The notes under the pieces: model-generated
What the model was told of the DNA's origin: nothing
What the model saw: the letters and a program-made list of their open reading frames with translations, nothing else
The model's database searches: none
Part shown: positions 11,599-25,517 of the stretch, one piece after another
Layout: each line of letters opens with the position of its first letter
How positions within the stretch are numbered: position 1 is the first letter of the stretch
DNA from: Sipunculus nudus
Lineage: Eukaryota > Annelida > Sipuncula > Golfingiida > Sipunculidae
Direction: 5' to 3'
Length of the DNA stretch: 64,000 bases
NCBI GenBank assembly: GCA_026874595.1
Contig: CM049321.1
Location: forward strand, 6,756,979 to 6,820,978
Position numbers and translations under genes: made by a program

Positions 11599-14500
11599 AC
11601 ATAATAATAATAACAATAATAGTTTATTAAGCCTTCAGAGGAAGAGTACATGAACATAAAACACAATAAAATATAAATATAAAGTAATAAGAACACTAAA
11701 ACCACAGATAAGACACCGTATTATACATAAAACCAATATATTAAAATGGTGTCAGAAGCATATTTAAGATATATTTATTATAAGGGGCGTGACTGACCAA
11801 TAACTGCCGGACGGTATCTGACATTCCATCACTGACATCATATTTCAATTCCTTTATTACTCTTTGCTTGTACCCCTTATCAAACATATATTTGAGAAAA
11901 CTTAAGCCATATTTCAAACACATTTCTTTTGATCTTGCAATGAGATCCGAATGACCACTAAGTTTGCCACAAGCATGCATATTCAGTAAATATGTATAAA
12001 AAGGCCTTGCGCGAGAGTTATTACTAAAGATGGCGCATGTTAAATCAAGACCATTCAATTCAACTGTTTTTTGTATCCTACATACATTCAGTGCTTTCAA
12101 AATGGGAGAACTTTTGCAATATTTATGTAAACCAATACCAACCTTTACTTGTTGTGACAGTAACTTCTCCATTTTTGTTAAAGATTGTTTACTGACATAT
12201 ATGGCACTGGTGCCATATGTCAACACAGGTCTAATAGCTGTTTTCCACACATATGATAAAGAATCAACATCGCTTATAAAGTTTGAGAAACCAGCTCCTT
12301 GAAGAGAATAAAATGCCCTCCTGCATGCATTTATGCGGTCATCAATATGCTCCTTATGATTAGAATTTGACAAAGTAACACCAAGATATCTCACACTTTT
12401 GCATTTAGTCAGCTTAACACCATCAAGTCGCCATTCAGGGTGAGGTTCTAGTGTACACTGCCCAAAAACGACACACTCGGTTTTCTGTGGATTAAGCCTA
12501 AGACCATGTTGTGTTATATACGCATCAGCTAAATCAATCATCTTTTGTAAACCAGAGACAGTCAAACTTGCTAACATGAGATCGTCAGCATAACAGAATA
12601 CATTGTAAGATACATTATTAATCTTTATGCCACCTGTAAAATTCGATAATGCGTTGATCAAGTCTTGATAGAATAAATTAAAGAGAAAAGGGAGGTTAGT
12701 CCTCCCTGACTTGTGCCCTTGGTAATTTTTATTGCCTCAGCTGTGAACCCCATTTAATTTGAACTGTTATTGATTTATACCAGTTCACAATCAGTACCCA
12801 GCAGTGATAAGGTATAACATTCATAGCTTTCTTAAACAAAATAGCATGTGGTACAGCATCAAAGGCACCCTCTGCATCTAATGAACATTTATAGACGGGA
12901 AAACCACGCTTGGAACAATACCTTATGACATCATTAGCTAGGGAAGAGGCCATATTCGTACCTCTCCCTGCAACGAATCCGAATTGCAAATCACTAAATT
13001 TATGAAGATCAGATACATCCAGTATATATAATTCCATAATTTTTTATATCGTCCATGAGATTTAAATAAGTCGATAATTTCTTGGTATAGTAGGATCTAC
13101 AGTTGTTTTTTAAGTAAAGGTAACAATAACCCTTGATAAAAACAACCTGGCACAACGCTATATCTGATACTCAGAGTAAACATTGTACTGAGATAATTAA
13201 TAATCCTAGATTTAATAGCATGTTTAAAATGTTCAGATACAATACCATCCCTACCTGGCGAGCATCTAGATTTAAGTTTTTTAATGTAACTAATAATCAT
13301 AGATTCAGTTATAACTTTTTCAGAACAAATGAAAGAAGTAAGATGGTCATATTTTGCTTTAACGTCAGTGTGAGCATTCAAGATTACAGGATTATAAACA
13401 TCAGAATCGGCGAACTTTTCAGTATAATGCTCCGTCAATTTAGATATATCAATGTTATCATACGAGGCTTGTTCCATTTTTGTCCGCCTTATCAAATTCC
13501 AAAATTTCTTCATATTTCTACTCGTAAACAGATTATTTAACTTCATCGATAATTTGTTCATATGATTATTCATAGCTTGGTTACAGGCTGAACGATACAT
13601 TTTCTTAGCTGCTATATAACATGCATATACATGGCCCTCGCGTGGCCTATCGCATGATTTCCATATACCATACCAGAAGCGTTGTTTATCACGTGTAATC
13701 AAGCAATCATGATTCCACCAGCTATTTGGCTTAAACCGACCCTTGTACCTAGAATGTTTATCATTTATGACCTTAGTACAGGCATTATGCATCGTCTTAT
13801 TCATGTCATCACACATTGTATTAACCACAGAATAAGCCTCATCTCTGGATTTCACGTTTTTCAGGTTTACTGCGGGTAATAGGTTAGCAGTTTCCTTAAT
13901 ATAACGGTGATAAGAATTACATACTTTAGTATTCGACCAATTTAGTCCGGGGTATTGCAGAATATGATTGTACACATTACATTTCTTAGTAGCAGATACA
14001 GGCAGTGAAACAGTCGTGTTCAGGGAAAGGTAATCACTATCATTGGTTGGCATATTCGACAATATTGAGCAATTACTGATTAGATCGTCAGAGAAACTAG
14101 AATAAAACACGTGGTCAACATATGATGTGTAAGATAGTCATACATCTTGACTGAAACAGAAGTTTGCAACTTTGAAATCATTACTTTATAAAAAATCATA
14201 CAACATAAAACTATGTATGTTAAATGGATGAGACCTGTACCAATATCTTGACAAATCAGCCTGGCGTGGCAGGTTAGCATTCATATCACCAACTATCATT
14301 ATGGGTGAGGGCTCCATGCTATCAATGGCTGACTGTAAGATGTCAAGAGTTTCATTGTACAGCTCAATCTGGTCAGTGCAACCATTATAATAAGGCATAT
14401 AAACACCAAAATACAGTTAATATAGTTTTGTTCCCAGACACAATCTGTACTCCTGTGACTCCATCAGACTTAACTATAATAGGTTTATACACAATGTGTT

Positions 14501-14780
14501 CACGTTTCTTGGCAATGAACCCGATACCTCCGTATGGACGTCCAATCAAAGGTCTTTCTACATCAATACTGGATTTCATATGTGTCCAAAGATGCTCAAT
14601 GCAATAGGTTTGTTTATATGATGCTAGTTCATGTGGACTGAGCCAGTGTTCGCATAGAAACAGCAAGTCACACGTTCCTTTAAGTAGACTCTATATAAGT
14701 CCATAAGAGGATTTCATGTTTTGGCAGTTAAAAGGACATATATTAAAATTAAAATTGTTATAATTAATTTCTTGTGACAT
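11599..14780 (-). mobile_element. APE-type LINE, decayed, copy 2
   Basis: Same element as 2212-5393, with the same frame breaks, so it was already dead before the duplication. Endonuclease motifs (GDMNANLP, SDYLSLN) and RT motifs (SPGRDGIVSEHF, SLDAEGAFDAVPH, YADD) are in the same order. Two amino-acid differences from copy 1 are visible: His to Tyr within the SDH endonuclease motif (base about 14031) and Tyr to Phe (about 13525). The first alters a residue normally conserved in APE endonucleases, consistent with absence of selection. Confidence 0.9.
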
Positions 14781-16197
14781 GAATTATTTATGAGTTCTAC
14801 ACAACAGTACAAAGAATCTCACAATGTCAGTAGTTGCTATAAACAAGTATGTTTCCTGGACTCTGCATGTGCTTAGTTATCGTACATTTATGTCCCGTCT
14901 CGTTTTTAGGTAGGTCATTTGATGACGAGGAAATGGCCATATGTTACTTCACTCTTCAATATTTCATCTATACATTTATATATACAAACAGAGTAAATGA
15001 ACACATAACAACATTAAAATACAGCAGAGAGTAAATGAACACAATACACTGTTATATTAATTGTTCATACTATATCGTTTTCAGTAAATTCGTTGTGGCA
15101 TATACATATTTCACGTCTCCTTATTTTCTTATTAACGAAGGCGTCAATAAACGGGGGCGGGGGTATATTTTCCCCCAATGCTGGGCAAGGGCTGGTCAAT
15201 GTAATCACCCCCCCCCCCCCCCCCACTATTTAGATAATAATATTTACACATTGCAAATGAAATATATTAATAAATAGAATTTTAGACTTTGGTTCAATTT
15301 ATGAGTTTACTATGAAATATCATATCTATACCAGGTTTAGAATTAACTTACACAGGAAACACAAAAGCTTATTTTCTAAAACCGTATACATGGATATAAT
15401 GGTAATCTATTTGAAATGATATACAGTATATATGTCAGAAATGTGTCATACATACGCTTAAACGATATATTATGCGTGTGTGTCTGCGAGCCCCCCCCCC
15501 CCGACACACATACCTATTATGTATGTGTCTCTGCGAGCCCCCCCCCCCCCCCACACACACACACATCCAGCCTAGAAGATAAATTGACGCCACTGCTTAC
15601 GTTTATATTTGGGAATATTTTGTTAAATATATTGGCAGACATGTATTTTTGAGTAATTCTTCAAAACAAGTTAAGGTGTATATATGTGGCACATTCTCGT
15701 TATATTAGCAGTTAAATGCCATTAACAGGGCTACTTAAATACAAAGAACTTTCCCCCGTCATATGTTATAATGAATCTCCATGAGCATCGACATACAGGT
15801 TAAGAATGAAAATATTTCTTATGTTTTAATGTAAAAGCTGAATTCATGAATTTACGACCAAAAGAAGAGATAAAAACAGCTTTTTTTGCAAGTGGTCAAA
15901 CGACTTTCCTCGAATCGAATAGTATATGTCGTTGTGTGGTTAATGCTCGTCACATTCCAGAGCTTAATGTAGCAACCCTGCATGCCTAGAACCACTTCAT
16001 TAAAATACATGTGGCGATAATATTAATCACTGGGTGCAAAAAGGTGCTGTGTATAGTGTCATCCGATAAGGTTGCCCCTTAGAGGTGACCTTCAAAAAGG
16101 GCTGCCCTTACCAAATGACGGACAGGGTTGCCTTTGGTTTAACGTGGTAAAGTAAAGATTTTGTGGTTCTGATTCGTATCTGAACTCAAAACACAAG
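14781..16197. other. AT-rich DNA with poly-C/CA microsatellites (copy 2)
   Basis: Duplicate of 5394-6809, with different C-run lengths near 15208, 15491 and 15538. No gene seen. Confidence 0.6.
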
Positions 16198-16448
16198 TAA
16201 AAAACCAACAAAACACAAGTACAAAACAAAACACAAGTATACAACAAAATACAAGTTTACTACAAAACACATGTACACAACAAAACAAATGTACACAACA
16301 AAACACCAGTAAAACAAGACAACAAAACACAAGTACACAACAAAACACAAGTACACAACAGAACACAAGTACACAACAAAACACAAGTAAAACAAGACAA
16401 CAAAACACAAGTACACAACAAAATACAAGTACACAACAAAACACAAGG
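16198..16448. repeat. 18-bp minisatellite (copy 2)
   Basis: Duplicate of the array at 6810-7060 (aacaaaacacaagtacac units). Confidence 0.85.
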
Positions 16449-16602
16449 CAGTGGCTAAGCAACAGAAAATATATCAAAAGTACACTACAAAATTCAACTC
16501 CACCTACCAAATATGGTTCCCAGCCTGTAACGCATTAGATGATTTTCACTTGTGGCACACACACTCACAAAAAGACTCTAGTTAAAACAGAGTCGGATTA
16601 AA

Positions 16603-16843
16603 TACCTCCTGAACTGGCAATACTGGACCCCGAATGGCCCTGGGCCCCGACTGGCGGCACAGGATCCCGACTGGCGACACTGGACCCCGACTTGCGGCAC
16701 AGGACTACGACTGGCGGTACTGGGCCCTACTGGCGGAACAAGACCCTGGACCCAGACTGGCGGAACTTGACAAAAATGGCAGTACTTGACCCCGACTGGC
16801 TGCACTGGTTCCCCAACTGGCGGCTGGCTGGCTCCTGGACACG
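16603..16843. repeat. about 20-bp GC-richer minisatellite (copy 2)
   Basis: Duplicate of the array at 7215-7455. Confidence 0.75.
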
Positions 16844-17489
16844 TTCCGAAGACTCCCAAACTCTCTCCACACTAGGTTTGTGGCCCTCTTAAATACACTT
16901 CTACCCTTGAGGCTCATCTATATTCACAAGCCTAATACAAACCCTACGACTGCTTCGCTACAATGGCTAATCTAAATTCATAAGCGCGTTAAATACTAGG
17001 CCTAAATAGGCTGGAAACAGTTATGTACCTACTACATTAGCATACCTCAAAGCGGCGAACTGGGTGACCGCTCTGAATTTCCCAGTTGTCTCACAACGCA
17101 ATGACCCTGACCGGCGACCCTGGCCTACTTTCAACACATGCAAAGATAGAGCTAACCCGAGAAATAAAAAAAAATGATAAAACAAAACGACACGATTTGT
17201 TTCGTGACAAATAGAACAGTAATGCTTTTCAGTGGTAAAATATCAAATACACATACGAGCAGTAATCTTTAATCAATGGAAATATGTTAATTCGCATGGT
17301 TGTGTATAATGTGTAATTCTCCAAATAAGAGTTCAAAAAGAGAGGGAACATTTTTTTTCGAGATTCCTTTTTTCTCCTTTCTTTTTCAAGCAGCATATAT
17401 GAAAGGTCAGAAACTACCATCGGCAGCGGACTTTTCTCCATACTTACTATGTTTAAACAATAGAAGAATAACACGCTTTAGTGAGCAAG

Positions 17490-17873
17490 TCAACTCCGTT
17501 ACAACAGTTTATTTTTTAAAAAATCACAAGATAATGCGGTAAAAAAGAAAACTAAATGTGGTGCTTATGTATAATTTACAAAAGAATGACACACAATCAT
17601 CATAAACACTAGAGTTTGATATGGAAATTATTTTCCTGACATTTTTATTATTGCTCTATGAAAAGGTGACGGAGCACACAAATGTTGGACAAATATAGTG
17701 CAATGAAGAAAACTCACTGAAGGAGACAGGTTTGCTCTATATTGCGGATCTCCTACAAATTGTCCATCATATGACAATACTTTGTAACGTTAACTGGTGC
17801 AAAGTATGAATGAAAACTATTGAAAATAGTTTTGGGCTAAAGTTTTGCGCTTACTGGAATGTAACGGAGTTGA
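17490..17873. mobile_element. MITE-like element (copy 2)
   Basis: Duplicate of 8102-8485, with the same 14-bp TIRs. Confidence 0.55.
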
Positions 17874-18000
17874 TAATGCACTAAATTATTAATATATTCT
17901 TACCTTTTAACACATTTGTACAAAAAGTAAACCGATAACTATCATGTTGTATCATGCTAAAATGGATCGAAACAAGTTACCCTCAAAGTTAAACAAACGT

Positions 18001-18458
18001 TTACCACATAACGTTTATATTTAACGCATAAAGACATTTAATGTAAACTTACTGCTACATTGAACAGCGCAACTCGGGATTGTTGCGAGAAAGAATTAGC
18101 TAAATGCCTAACAACTTGGTATTTAACAATTTAAATATAAATTCAATAAAAACAAATTTCTCCTTAAATGACAAAACGTTCTTGTGAAAGTAAAGAAATG
18201 CCAGCATTATCTTATCCAGGAAAATGCATAATTACCACATAACGTTTATATTAAACGCATAGAGACATTAAATGTAAACTTACTGCTGCATTGAACAACG
18301 CAACTCGGGATTGTTATGAGAAAGAATTCACTAAAACCTACCTATTTCGTATTTAACAATTTGAATATGAATTAAAAAAAAAAACCAAATTTCTCCTTAA
18401 ATGACAAAACGTTCTTGTGAAAGTAAAGAAATGCCAGCATTATCTTATCCAGGAAAAT
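18001..18458 (+). repeat. 231-bp direct doublet (copy 2)
   Basis: Duplicate of 8613-9070. Confidence 0.85.
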
Positions 18459-18567
18459 ATTGAAACAACTAGAATACGGGTAGTCGACTACGTGTATCCG
18501 CCGGAATCAGAGTGGGACGGTTAAAGTGAGGCATGGATTGAGTGGCAAGGGGAATAGAGTGAGGTGT

Positions 18568-19428
18568 GTTGCATAATAGCATGGATTTCTGCAGCCGAAA
18601 TGTGTATGTAGGTTGCGCCACCTACCACAAAATCCAGGAAGCTGTCCAAGTTGTATACATATGCAAAATGTTAGACAGATAAGTCAAACCACTACTTCTA
18701 TATGAGTGATTTTATCCTACAGCAGACAAAAAGAATGACACTGTGCAAAAATGGTGGCAGTTGGTGCCACCAATTTTGTGTATGGTTCAGAGCTATGTGA
18801 GATCTATACACATGCAAAATTTCAGGGGGATATGTCAAACCAGTCCTGAGATATAAGCCTGAATGTCTGCAGCGTAAACATAAATGTAGGTGGCGCCACC
18901 TGCCACAAATTGAGAAAGCTATCCAAGATGTATAAAAATGATATATAAAATATATAAAATATAGGCAGATATATCAAACCACTGCCGAGATATAAGTCAT
19001 TTTATCCCACGGCAGACAAACAGACGGACGCTGCGCTGTGCAAAAATGGTTGCAGGTGGCACCATCAGTATTGCGTATGATACAGAGCTATATAAGATTT
19101 ATATACACATGCAAAATTTTGGCCCGATCAGTAAAACGATTCCCGAGATATGAGCTTGGATGTCTGCAGCGTAAACGTGAATGAAGGTGGCGCCACCTGT
19201 CATAAAATCAAGAAAGCTGTCCAGGATGTATAAACCTTCAAAATTTCAGGTGTATAAGTCAAACCACATCAGTGATTTTATCCTAAACCAGATGAACAGA
19301 TGGACGCTGTGCAAAAACGTTTTCAAGTGGCGCCACCATTTTTAGCGTATGTTATAAAGGTTTCCAAGGGCTACATTTGTGCAAAAATTTTAGCCTGATC
19401 CGTCAAACAGTTCCCGAATTATAAGGGT
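18568..19428 (+). repeat. degenerate about 300-bp array with GGTGGCGCCACC cores (copy 2)
   Basis: Duplicate of 9180-10040. Confidence 0.7.
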
Positions 19429-19594
19429 TTATGTGTGGAAACAGACGCCCAAATGGACGCTGGAAAGAGAGGAATGGTCAGAGGTCGACCAAAAATTAGG
19501 GTACAGCAGTTCACATGTGACCCGATTATAATTCCGAATTTCAAAAATTTCCGCCCAGTTGTTACGGAGTTCTCCGGAAACATAAGCGGTGGCG

Positions 19595-20520
19595 GCGGCG
19601 TCCGACTGAAAACATAGTATCCGCAAAACTCTGTTTTGGTGGATCCAATTAACAGTTGTAACGGAGTTGATCCATTTTCATGCAACAAAAATGATGGTCC
19701 TGTTATCTTATAAAATTAAGAGCCGTGCTATAAATGCAACTGGCGTAAAATGCTAGTATCATCTTAACTACTAAAATATAACCATTAATTTCACAAATAT
19801 TTAAAACACTAACGCAAATATTTAAGTAAACTGATACCAATAGTGGGATTGAAAAGAAAATGCTAAGTAAAAATGGGTCATTTAAGCACTGAACACTTTC
19901 AGCAGCCGAGTAATCAACCTTCGTGTTCCAAAAAAAAACTGTCAGTTGTAGAACAGTCCATTTTAGACGCATGAGGTCAGAATGGAATACCCAACACGCA
20001 ATCGTCATATTTGGAATGTTCTCCTGTTATGTACAAGTTATGGGAACATTCTACCAAATATAAATCCCTAACACTTCATGACATGAATCACACAGAAAAA
20101 ATAATAATGTCTATATACCCTAATACCACAACTTTGGGCTGGACCGGACCGATAACACAAAATACCGGACCGCTTATCCCTGGACCGGACTGATCCGAAA
20201 CGACATACATAATGCTTAAAGGTTTCAACTAAACAGATGACTTAAAGGATTTAGTTTCACCAACAAATCGTGTTATGAACAAAGGGTAATAAAAACCATC
20301 TCAGAAAGATTAATTTGCAACGTCAAATGTATTTAAAGCAATGGTAGCATCAATAGTATGATTATATATGTGTATTATTTTATTTATTTTTTTTCCTCTT
20401 GAGTAATAGTTAGGGGTCATTTTTGTTATTAACTTGAAGTTAAATGTTCAGCATTAGATCCCCTGCTGTGTTGCTCAATGCTGATACCATTGCTCAGTAA
20501 AATAAAACAAATTTTATACG
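19595..20520. other. AT-rich DNA after the duplication; no gene recognised
   Basis: Contains one MITE-type terminus (TGTAACGGAGTTGA, 19657-19670) and a GGACCG cluster at about 20140-20192. A 101-codon hydrophobic frame on the minus strand (19703-20008) has no recognisable domain and is not called. Confidence 0.45.
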
Positions 20521-20528
20521 TTGAATAC

Positions 20529-20593
<65 letters not shown>

Positions 20594-21209
20594 TACGTAT
20601 ATATATATATATATATTAAATCATTAACATTAGATTTATAGGTTTTCTGTGTTAAATCGCACTTAAACCACTATAAAATTAATCAGCTGATGTCAATCCG
20701 CTTCCTAGCCCAGCATATTCTTTGTATCAGCTCGCCTCACCCTGCACATTAGATAAATAAGTTTTCTTTATCAAATCGCACATAAACCGGTACATAACTA
20801 ATCAGTTTATGTCAGCCCGCATCCATCCACGCCAAGCAAATTCTTTAATCAGCTCGCCCCAACCAGCACATTTGGTTTATATTCTAACCACCATGCCCCA
20901 CACAGTAACACAAAATATATACCACTGTTTAAATTGTTATAATATATATATAACAAAGATTGTAATTTTAATTTTGTCACTAAAAATCAAAGCCAGATCC
21001 TGCGATTCAAGCATAGATTATATTATAACATTAATAGCACGTTTTACTGTGTATTATATATTCGGTTTTGTTAAATACTTGAACAAATACATGAAATGAA
21101 AAACAAATATATGGTACTAACGCAGAATTAAAAAAAAAAAGTGGACCGGACCGCTTATGTGATGCACCGGACCATCAGGGGTGGTCCGGTCCGGTCCTGT
21201 CCGCACCTG
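20139..21209. repeat. paired GGACCG-rich clusters flanking AT-rich DNA
   Basis: Clusters of ggaccggaccg/accggaccgctta occur at about 20140-20192 and 21142-21209. Both contain 'ggaccgctta' in the same orientation. The right one ends in a near-palindrome running from CAGGGGTGG to CCGCACCTG (about 21176-21209), reminiscent of a hAT-type terminus. The pair may bound a roughly 1-kb non-autonomous element, but no matching inverted terminus was found at the left. Confidence 0.3.
20529..20617. repeat. (AT)n microsatellite
   Basis: Long AT dinucleotide tract broken by 'taatacgt' near 20590-20600. Confidence 0.95.
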
Positions 21210-21485
21210 TAAAATAAACTTATTAAATATTTTTAAGGTATAAATGTTCATGTTCCCATGGCTGTCAATTTTCAAAGTTTATTTAACTAAGAATATAAGG
21301 TTTTTTTCAACAAAGAACAACAGTATTTTCCAGACCAAGATAAACGCATTAAAAGGGATCATACCATAAGTCGTGGTCAATGAAATTGTTTCTTCTCTCC
21401 AGTGTGTTTATTTATAAATCCTTTCATTAGAGAATAAATTATTACTGGTTCGATTTTTCATAGAAAAAGAATGTTTGGTGATTCG

Positions 21486-21530
21486 TCAACTCCGTTACAA
21501 TACAATCGTACAGAGTTAATTGTAACGGAG
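21486..21530. repeat. short inverted repeat related to the MITE termini
   Basis: TCAACTCCGTTACA (21486-21499) faces TGTAACGGAG (21521-21530) across 21 bases. Perfect 10-bp arms; same motif as the TIRs of the MITE-like element at 8102-8485. Could be a nearly empty derivative. Confidence 0.5.
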
Positions 21531-21666
21531 CTAATGATTTTTTTTTTTTAATTTTACTTAATTGGCGGTCATATTTAAAAAGATTGAGTTCAAATAAATA
21601 TATCATATTTATAGGATTTTCGATGCCTCTCTTATGGATTTTTATAGGTTTCCATGGTTATTTTTT

Positions 21667-22084
21667 TCATAAATGGCGCAACAATGTTGATGAGTGAATA
21701 AAGCTTTTCTTTATTTTTAATAAATTTTTTTCACTGAAAAAAATCAAAACTCTGGATTGAAGCCATGATTCTTCACTTTGAATGTCCAAAGTTGTAACGA
21801 TGGATCTGATTGGCCACTCGATTTGTTCCACTGGATGGTTGCAGATGGCATTATGTTGTAGTTGTAACAGACCTGACGAAAATTTAGGACCTGGCTTCTT
21901 TAGTCCAATGAGTGAAAAATACTGAGGAGCAGCTGATAGAACTTTTGTAATAAAAAGTAAATTTTGTATTAAACTCTTTAACTGCTTTGAACATAAGGTC
22001 AAGTGCCATTGTTACCTTGTTTGCCTGAACATTCACTGCAATGACCTCTAGAATAAACAAACAAACAAAAAAAAACAAATACAA
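21667..22084 (-). other. weak candidate exon(s) on the minus strand
   Basis: On the minus strand a pyrimidine-rich tract ending in tctag precedes AGGTCATTGCAGTGAA at 22047, giving EVIAVNVQANK up to a possible donor (AAG|gtaaca, 22016). Further along, a 111-codon frame (21667-22002) contains AAPQYFSLIGLKKPGP. The two stretches are in different frames. They could be a decayed coding fragment or chance; I recognise no family. Confidence 0.2.
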
Positions 22085-25000
22085 ATAAATGCTCCCAAGC
22101 CTGGCAGTTAACGTTATACAAATAGCTCATACTTGGTGTATTATATCTTCGGTTTTAAATTACTTTTTATTTATTTTTTTTCACTAAAAAAATAAACGGG
22201 CCTGTGATTCTTCTGGAGGGTCTGTGAAACCAGTCTGCATGTCGGCAGCAGTGAAAATTGTTATAAGTCTGAGGGCAAGCATTTCAGTCTTTTTTAACAT
22301 TTGCATGAAATATAATGCAAAATGAAGGACTGCTATTGGCGATGCCATCCCATATATTAGATATCGGCAGTCAAAGGTGTCTGTGCAAGGTGCATGGCAA
22401 AATCAGGGATACGACTACCAATATATGGTTTCATCTTTCAATTAAAAACACATTTTCATACATAAATGTATTTACATAAACATTTTATAAAATTGGGCGT
22501 TGACTATTATGAAAGAGTTCATTTATTACCATTCTCTTTATTCCTCTTCACTTGCAAAGAAAATCTTAAACTGCCCTTATATTCATACAATTCATTCCAG
22601 CACTCGCATACAACATAAAATAAAATGGTCTTCAAATCTGTGCGATATCAAGAACAAGGCTTACAGGTTAATGCGAACCTGTGCAGTAAAAATCTATCAG
22701 AACTTTATAATGCTTTCATACATTAGAGCATGCTTGACCATTATTGAAGTACGTGATTACTTTTCAAATACATGTATGTTTAACATGTACATGCCTGTAC
22801 TTGTAAAAGGCAAGTACTAAAACATTTTGAAGACTTTTTAGCCTATAACAAAACACAAAATCTATTCGATTCAGAGATACCTAGCTTGTTGTGCATGTTC
22901 AATGATATCGAGGCGAGGAATGAATGGAAGTACGGGGATATAGGTTATATGACAAATCAAATATGCTAATATCCGGTTGAAAAGTAAACTCCAGATCCAC
23001 CTTTAAAAAAATATTTCCTCCCTATATAATAACTTTTTGGGACCAATGTTAGCCCCAACACAGAATATTTATTAGGATGGAATAAATTTCAGTTTCAGAA
23101 GCAGTAATTTAGTCCATATAACAAAAAAACTTAGATGCTAACAAAAATCTAAAATTTGAGAAGGATAATACAAAAAAAGTCATTGGACTCATATACAATA
23201 GATCAAAAGATCCAGACGGCAAGCAACAGTTGATATAAAAAAATATAGCACATAGGGTACGAAACGCCGTATGGCAGAATTAAAACGTTATTAACACTAA
23301 AATAATGAATAAATATAAATATCACCGTTTCTTTTTTTTAAATAAAATACAATTAAAATCATATTTGTCATCTATGATAATATTATTATACCATTACACA
23401 GCATTCTAGCCGGTAATATTCTCTTGAAACAAAACCCAAGTGGAAGAAACGTTTTCGTTTATAGTTTTTTTTTATATCTTTGACTTGCAACATTTAAATT
23501 CTTGTTTCTATAGTTTGATTGATAGTTATTCACTTCTCTCGTTGATTTATCTGGCAGACATCAAGCAGCAGTCCTACGTGAAAGCCTTTGGATTTAACAA
23601 CATTTAAAAACTCATGTAGGTGCCCGAAAAATCAGAAAACATTTTTCGCTGCGGTGTGTGTCTCAGGGTCAACGCAGAGTCTGTCGTACATAGGAGAACA
23701 GTTACGCGGAGCATGTATAACAAAGGATAGCGCCTGTGACAATCCATGTCCGTGTAAACCTCAGGGGCGGACCCAGAGGGTTATCGGGATTGTGTGCCTC
23801 CTCACAAACAGGGAAAACGTTTGTTCTTTTCTACAGAGCTCCAAGCACATTAAAATATTAATTTCAGTTATATTAAAAAAATATAATAAAATTATCGGTT
23901 ACGTTATTATTTGAATTTAAATCAGAGTTTTGAAAAGTTTTCGTTTTTTCATGGATCAGTCTCCATAACCCCCCCCCCCCCCAAACAGATCCTCCCCTGA
24001 GCTAATCCGGGGTTAACTGGTTCAAACCCAAGCTGTGGGGCCAATGGTCAGTATGGTCAGGTCCAATTTATAGCAAGGGGTGATAATGTTCCTCTTGACA
24101 AAATTTAAATGTTTCTTATGGATTTCAAGAGAACTTTTAAAGAATACCATTGGTTTATTGAGAAAGTTAATCATAAAATTGTGAAGTTCCCTCAATTAAT
24201 GTCCATTTTTATTGGTTGTCCGTGTACTCCACACCTTCCCACCCCCTGGATGACCACTCGGGTGTAAGAACAAACCCGTAACGGTCAAATTGCGTCACTC
24301 GTCTCGTATCGTTCATGTGGTCCGGAGGTTACAGCGTATAATATCAACCTGGGAATATCATTGGTATGTGATTTAATTTTTTAAGTGGTTGATGTAGTTA
24401 TAATGACATGGTTTATACCCGGTATTTAATACTGCTGGGTTTCATTGAATATTTTCGAAAATCCTTCAACTCTGAAGGCAATATCGCACGTTTGTACTCT
24501 CATGCACACCTATAAAATATATGATAGAAAAAGTTCACTCTGATTAAAAAAATGTCCAGGTATATACTTTGTTTTACATTAACCAATTTTTCTTAGGTAA
24601 AATTATTTCCATGGAATTGACATGAAGCAACAGAAAGTCGTATAAAATTGTTCCAAATATATTGTCACATAATTGTTTGCTATTTTCACATGTGAGTGTG
24701 TTCCGTCCCTATAATATACAGAGGCACCGGGCGGCTTACTATGTAGGTTAATGTGTGTAGTTTATGCTTTAACTTACCATAGATCTTATGTCAAAATAAA
24801 AAGATGGTTTCATTGTAAGGGGCGAGTATAGAATCCAGTAACACCAAAAGGTGCATATTATGAACGCCCGGACTTTTCTGTCAGAAAACAAAACAAGAGT
24901 TTCAATAAAACTCCTTTTTGTTAAGTTTTTTCTTTTACCTGTTCAGCTAAAGAATTGTTATTATTCTTTTTTCCCTTTATCTTTTGATTTTTTTTAAAGA

Positions 25001-25517
25001 AAATTTAAGATGAAATATAAAAAAAAAATCCCCTGAAAAAAATATAAAATTTTCTGTATTAGAAACAAAAATCATTGTTTTGTTGAGTTGACGAATAAAT
25101 ATTTTGTTAAATAATTTAGAAAATAACGATCCCAAGAAAATATAAAAATATAAATATGAGTCCGATATAAAGGCTTAATTAGCAACATATGCTGCGCTCC
25201 TTGACTTAGTTAATCCCTTTATATGTAAAGATTTAATTTAAAATCTCAGTATACACAGATAATATTTATATCATGCCTTGCAATAGTAAGGTCACATATG
25301 TTACTGTTAAACGTGTTCAGAATTTTACATTGTATTTCAATACTTAGGCCTACGTAGGCTATGGTAATCCCCCTAGTAATAATCTCCGCAAAACCTCCGG
25401 CCTTTCGCCTTTGCCCTCCGAGAATTCTCCCATTTTTGCTCATTATAAGTTTCGGAGACAGAAGTGTTGAAGTGTTCCCTCTCAGTCCACGTTATCTGCA
25501 TGCTGAGTCGTGTAGTC
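22085..25517. other. long AT-rich stretch without a supported gene
   Basis: Only short random-looking frames. One plus-strand frame at 23588-23914 is Cys-rich near its middle (CRCPKNQ, ACDNPCPCKPQG) but has no clear splice sites or family. Poly-C run at about 23970-23982. Nothing else recognised. Confidence 0.45.

Larger units (their letters stand above)
10207..19594 (+). repeat. tandem segmental duplication, unit 2
   Basis: Second copy of 820-10206 in direct orientation. It begins inside what would be the juxtamembrane region of the TLR and ends at 'agcggtggcg' near 19594, after which unrelated sequence (gcggcgtccgactg) follows. The C-runs differ in length from unit 1: 17 vs 15 at about 15208, 12 vs 11 at about 15491, and 15 vs 17 at about 15538. 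Confidence 0.95.

Noticed and set aside
21667-22002. Minus-strand frame of 111 codons as a stand-alone gene
   Set aside because: No family, frame differs from the neighbouring exon-like stretch; kept only as a weak candidate feature.
23588-23914. Cys-rich frame as a secreted-domain exon
   Set aside because: Cys spacing fits no domain I know, and clear acceptor/donor pairs are missing.
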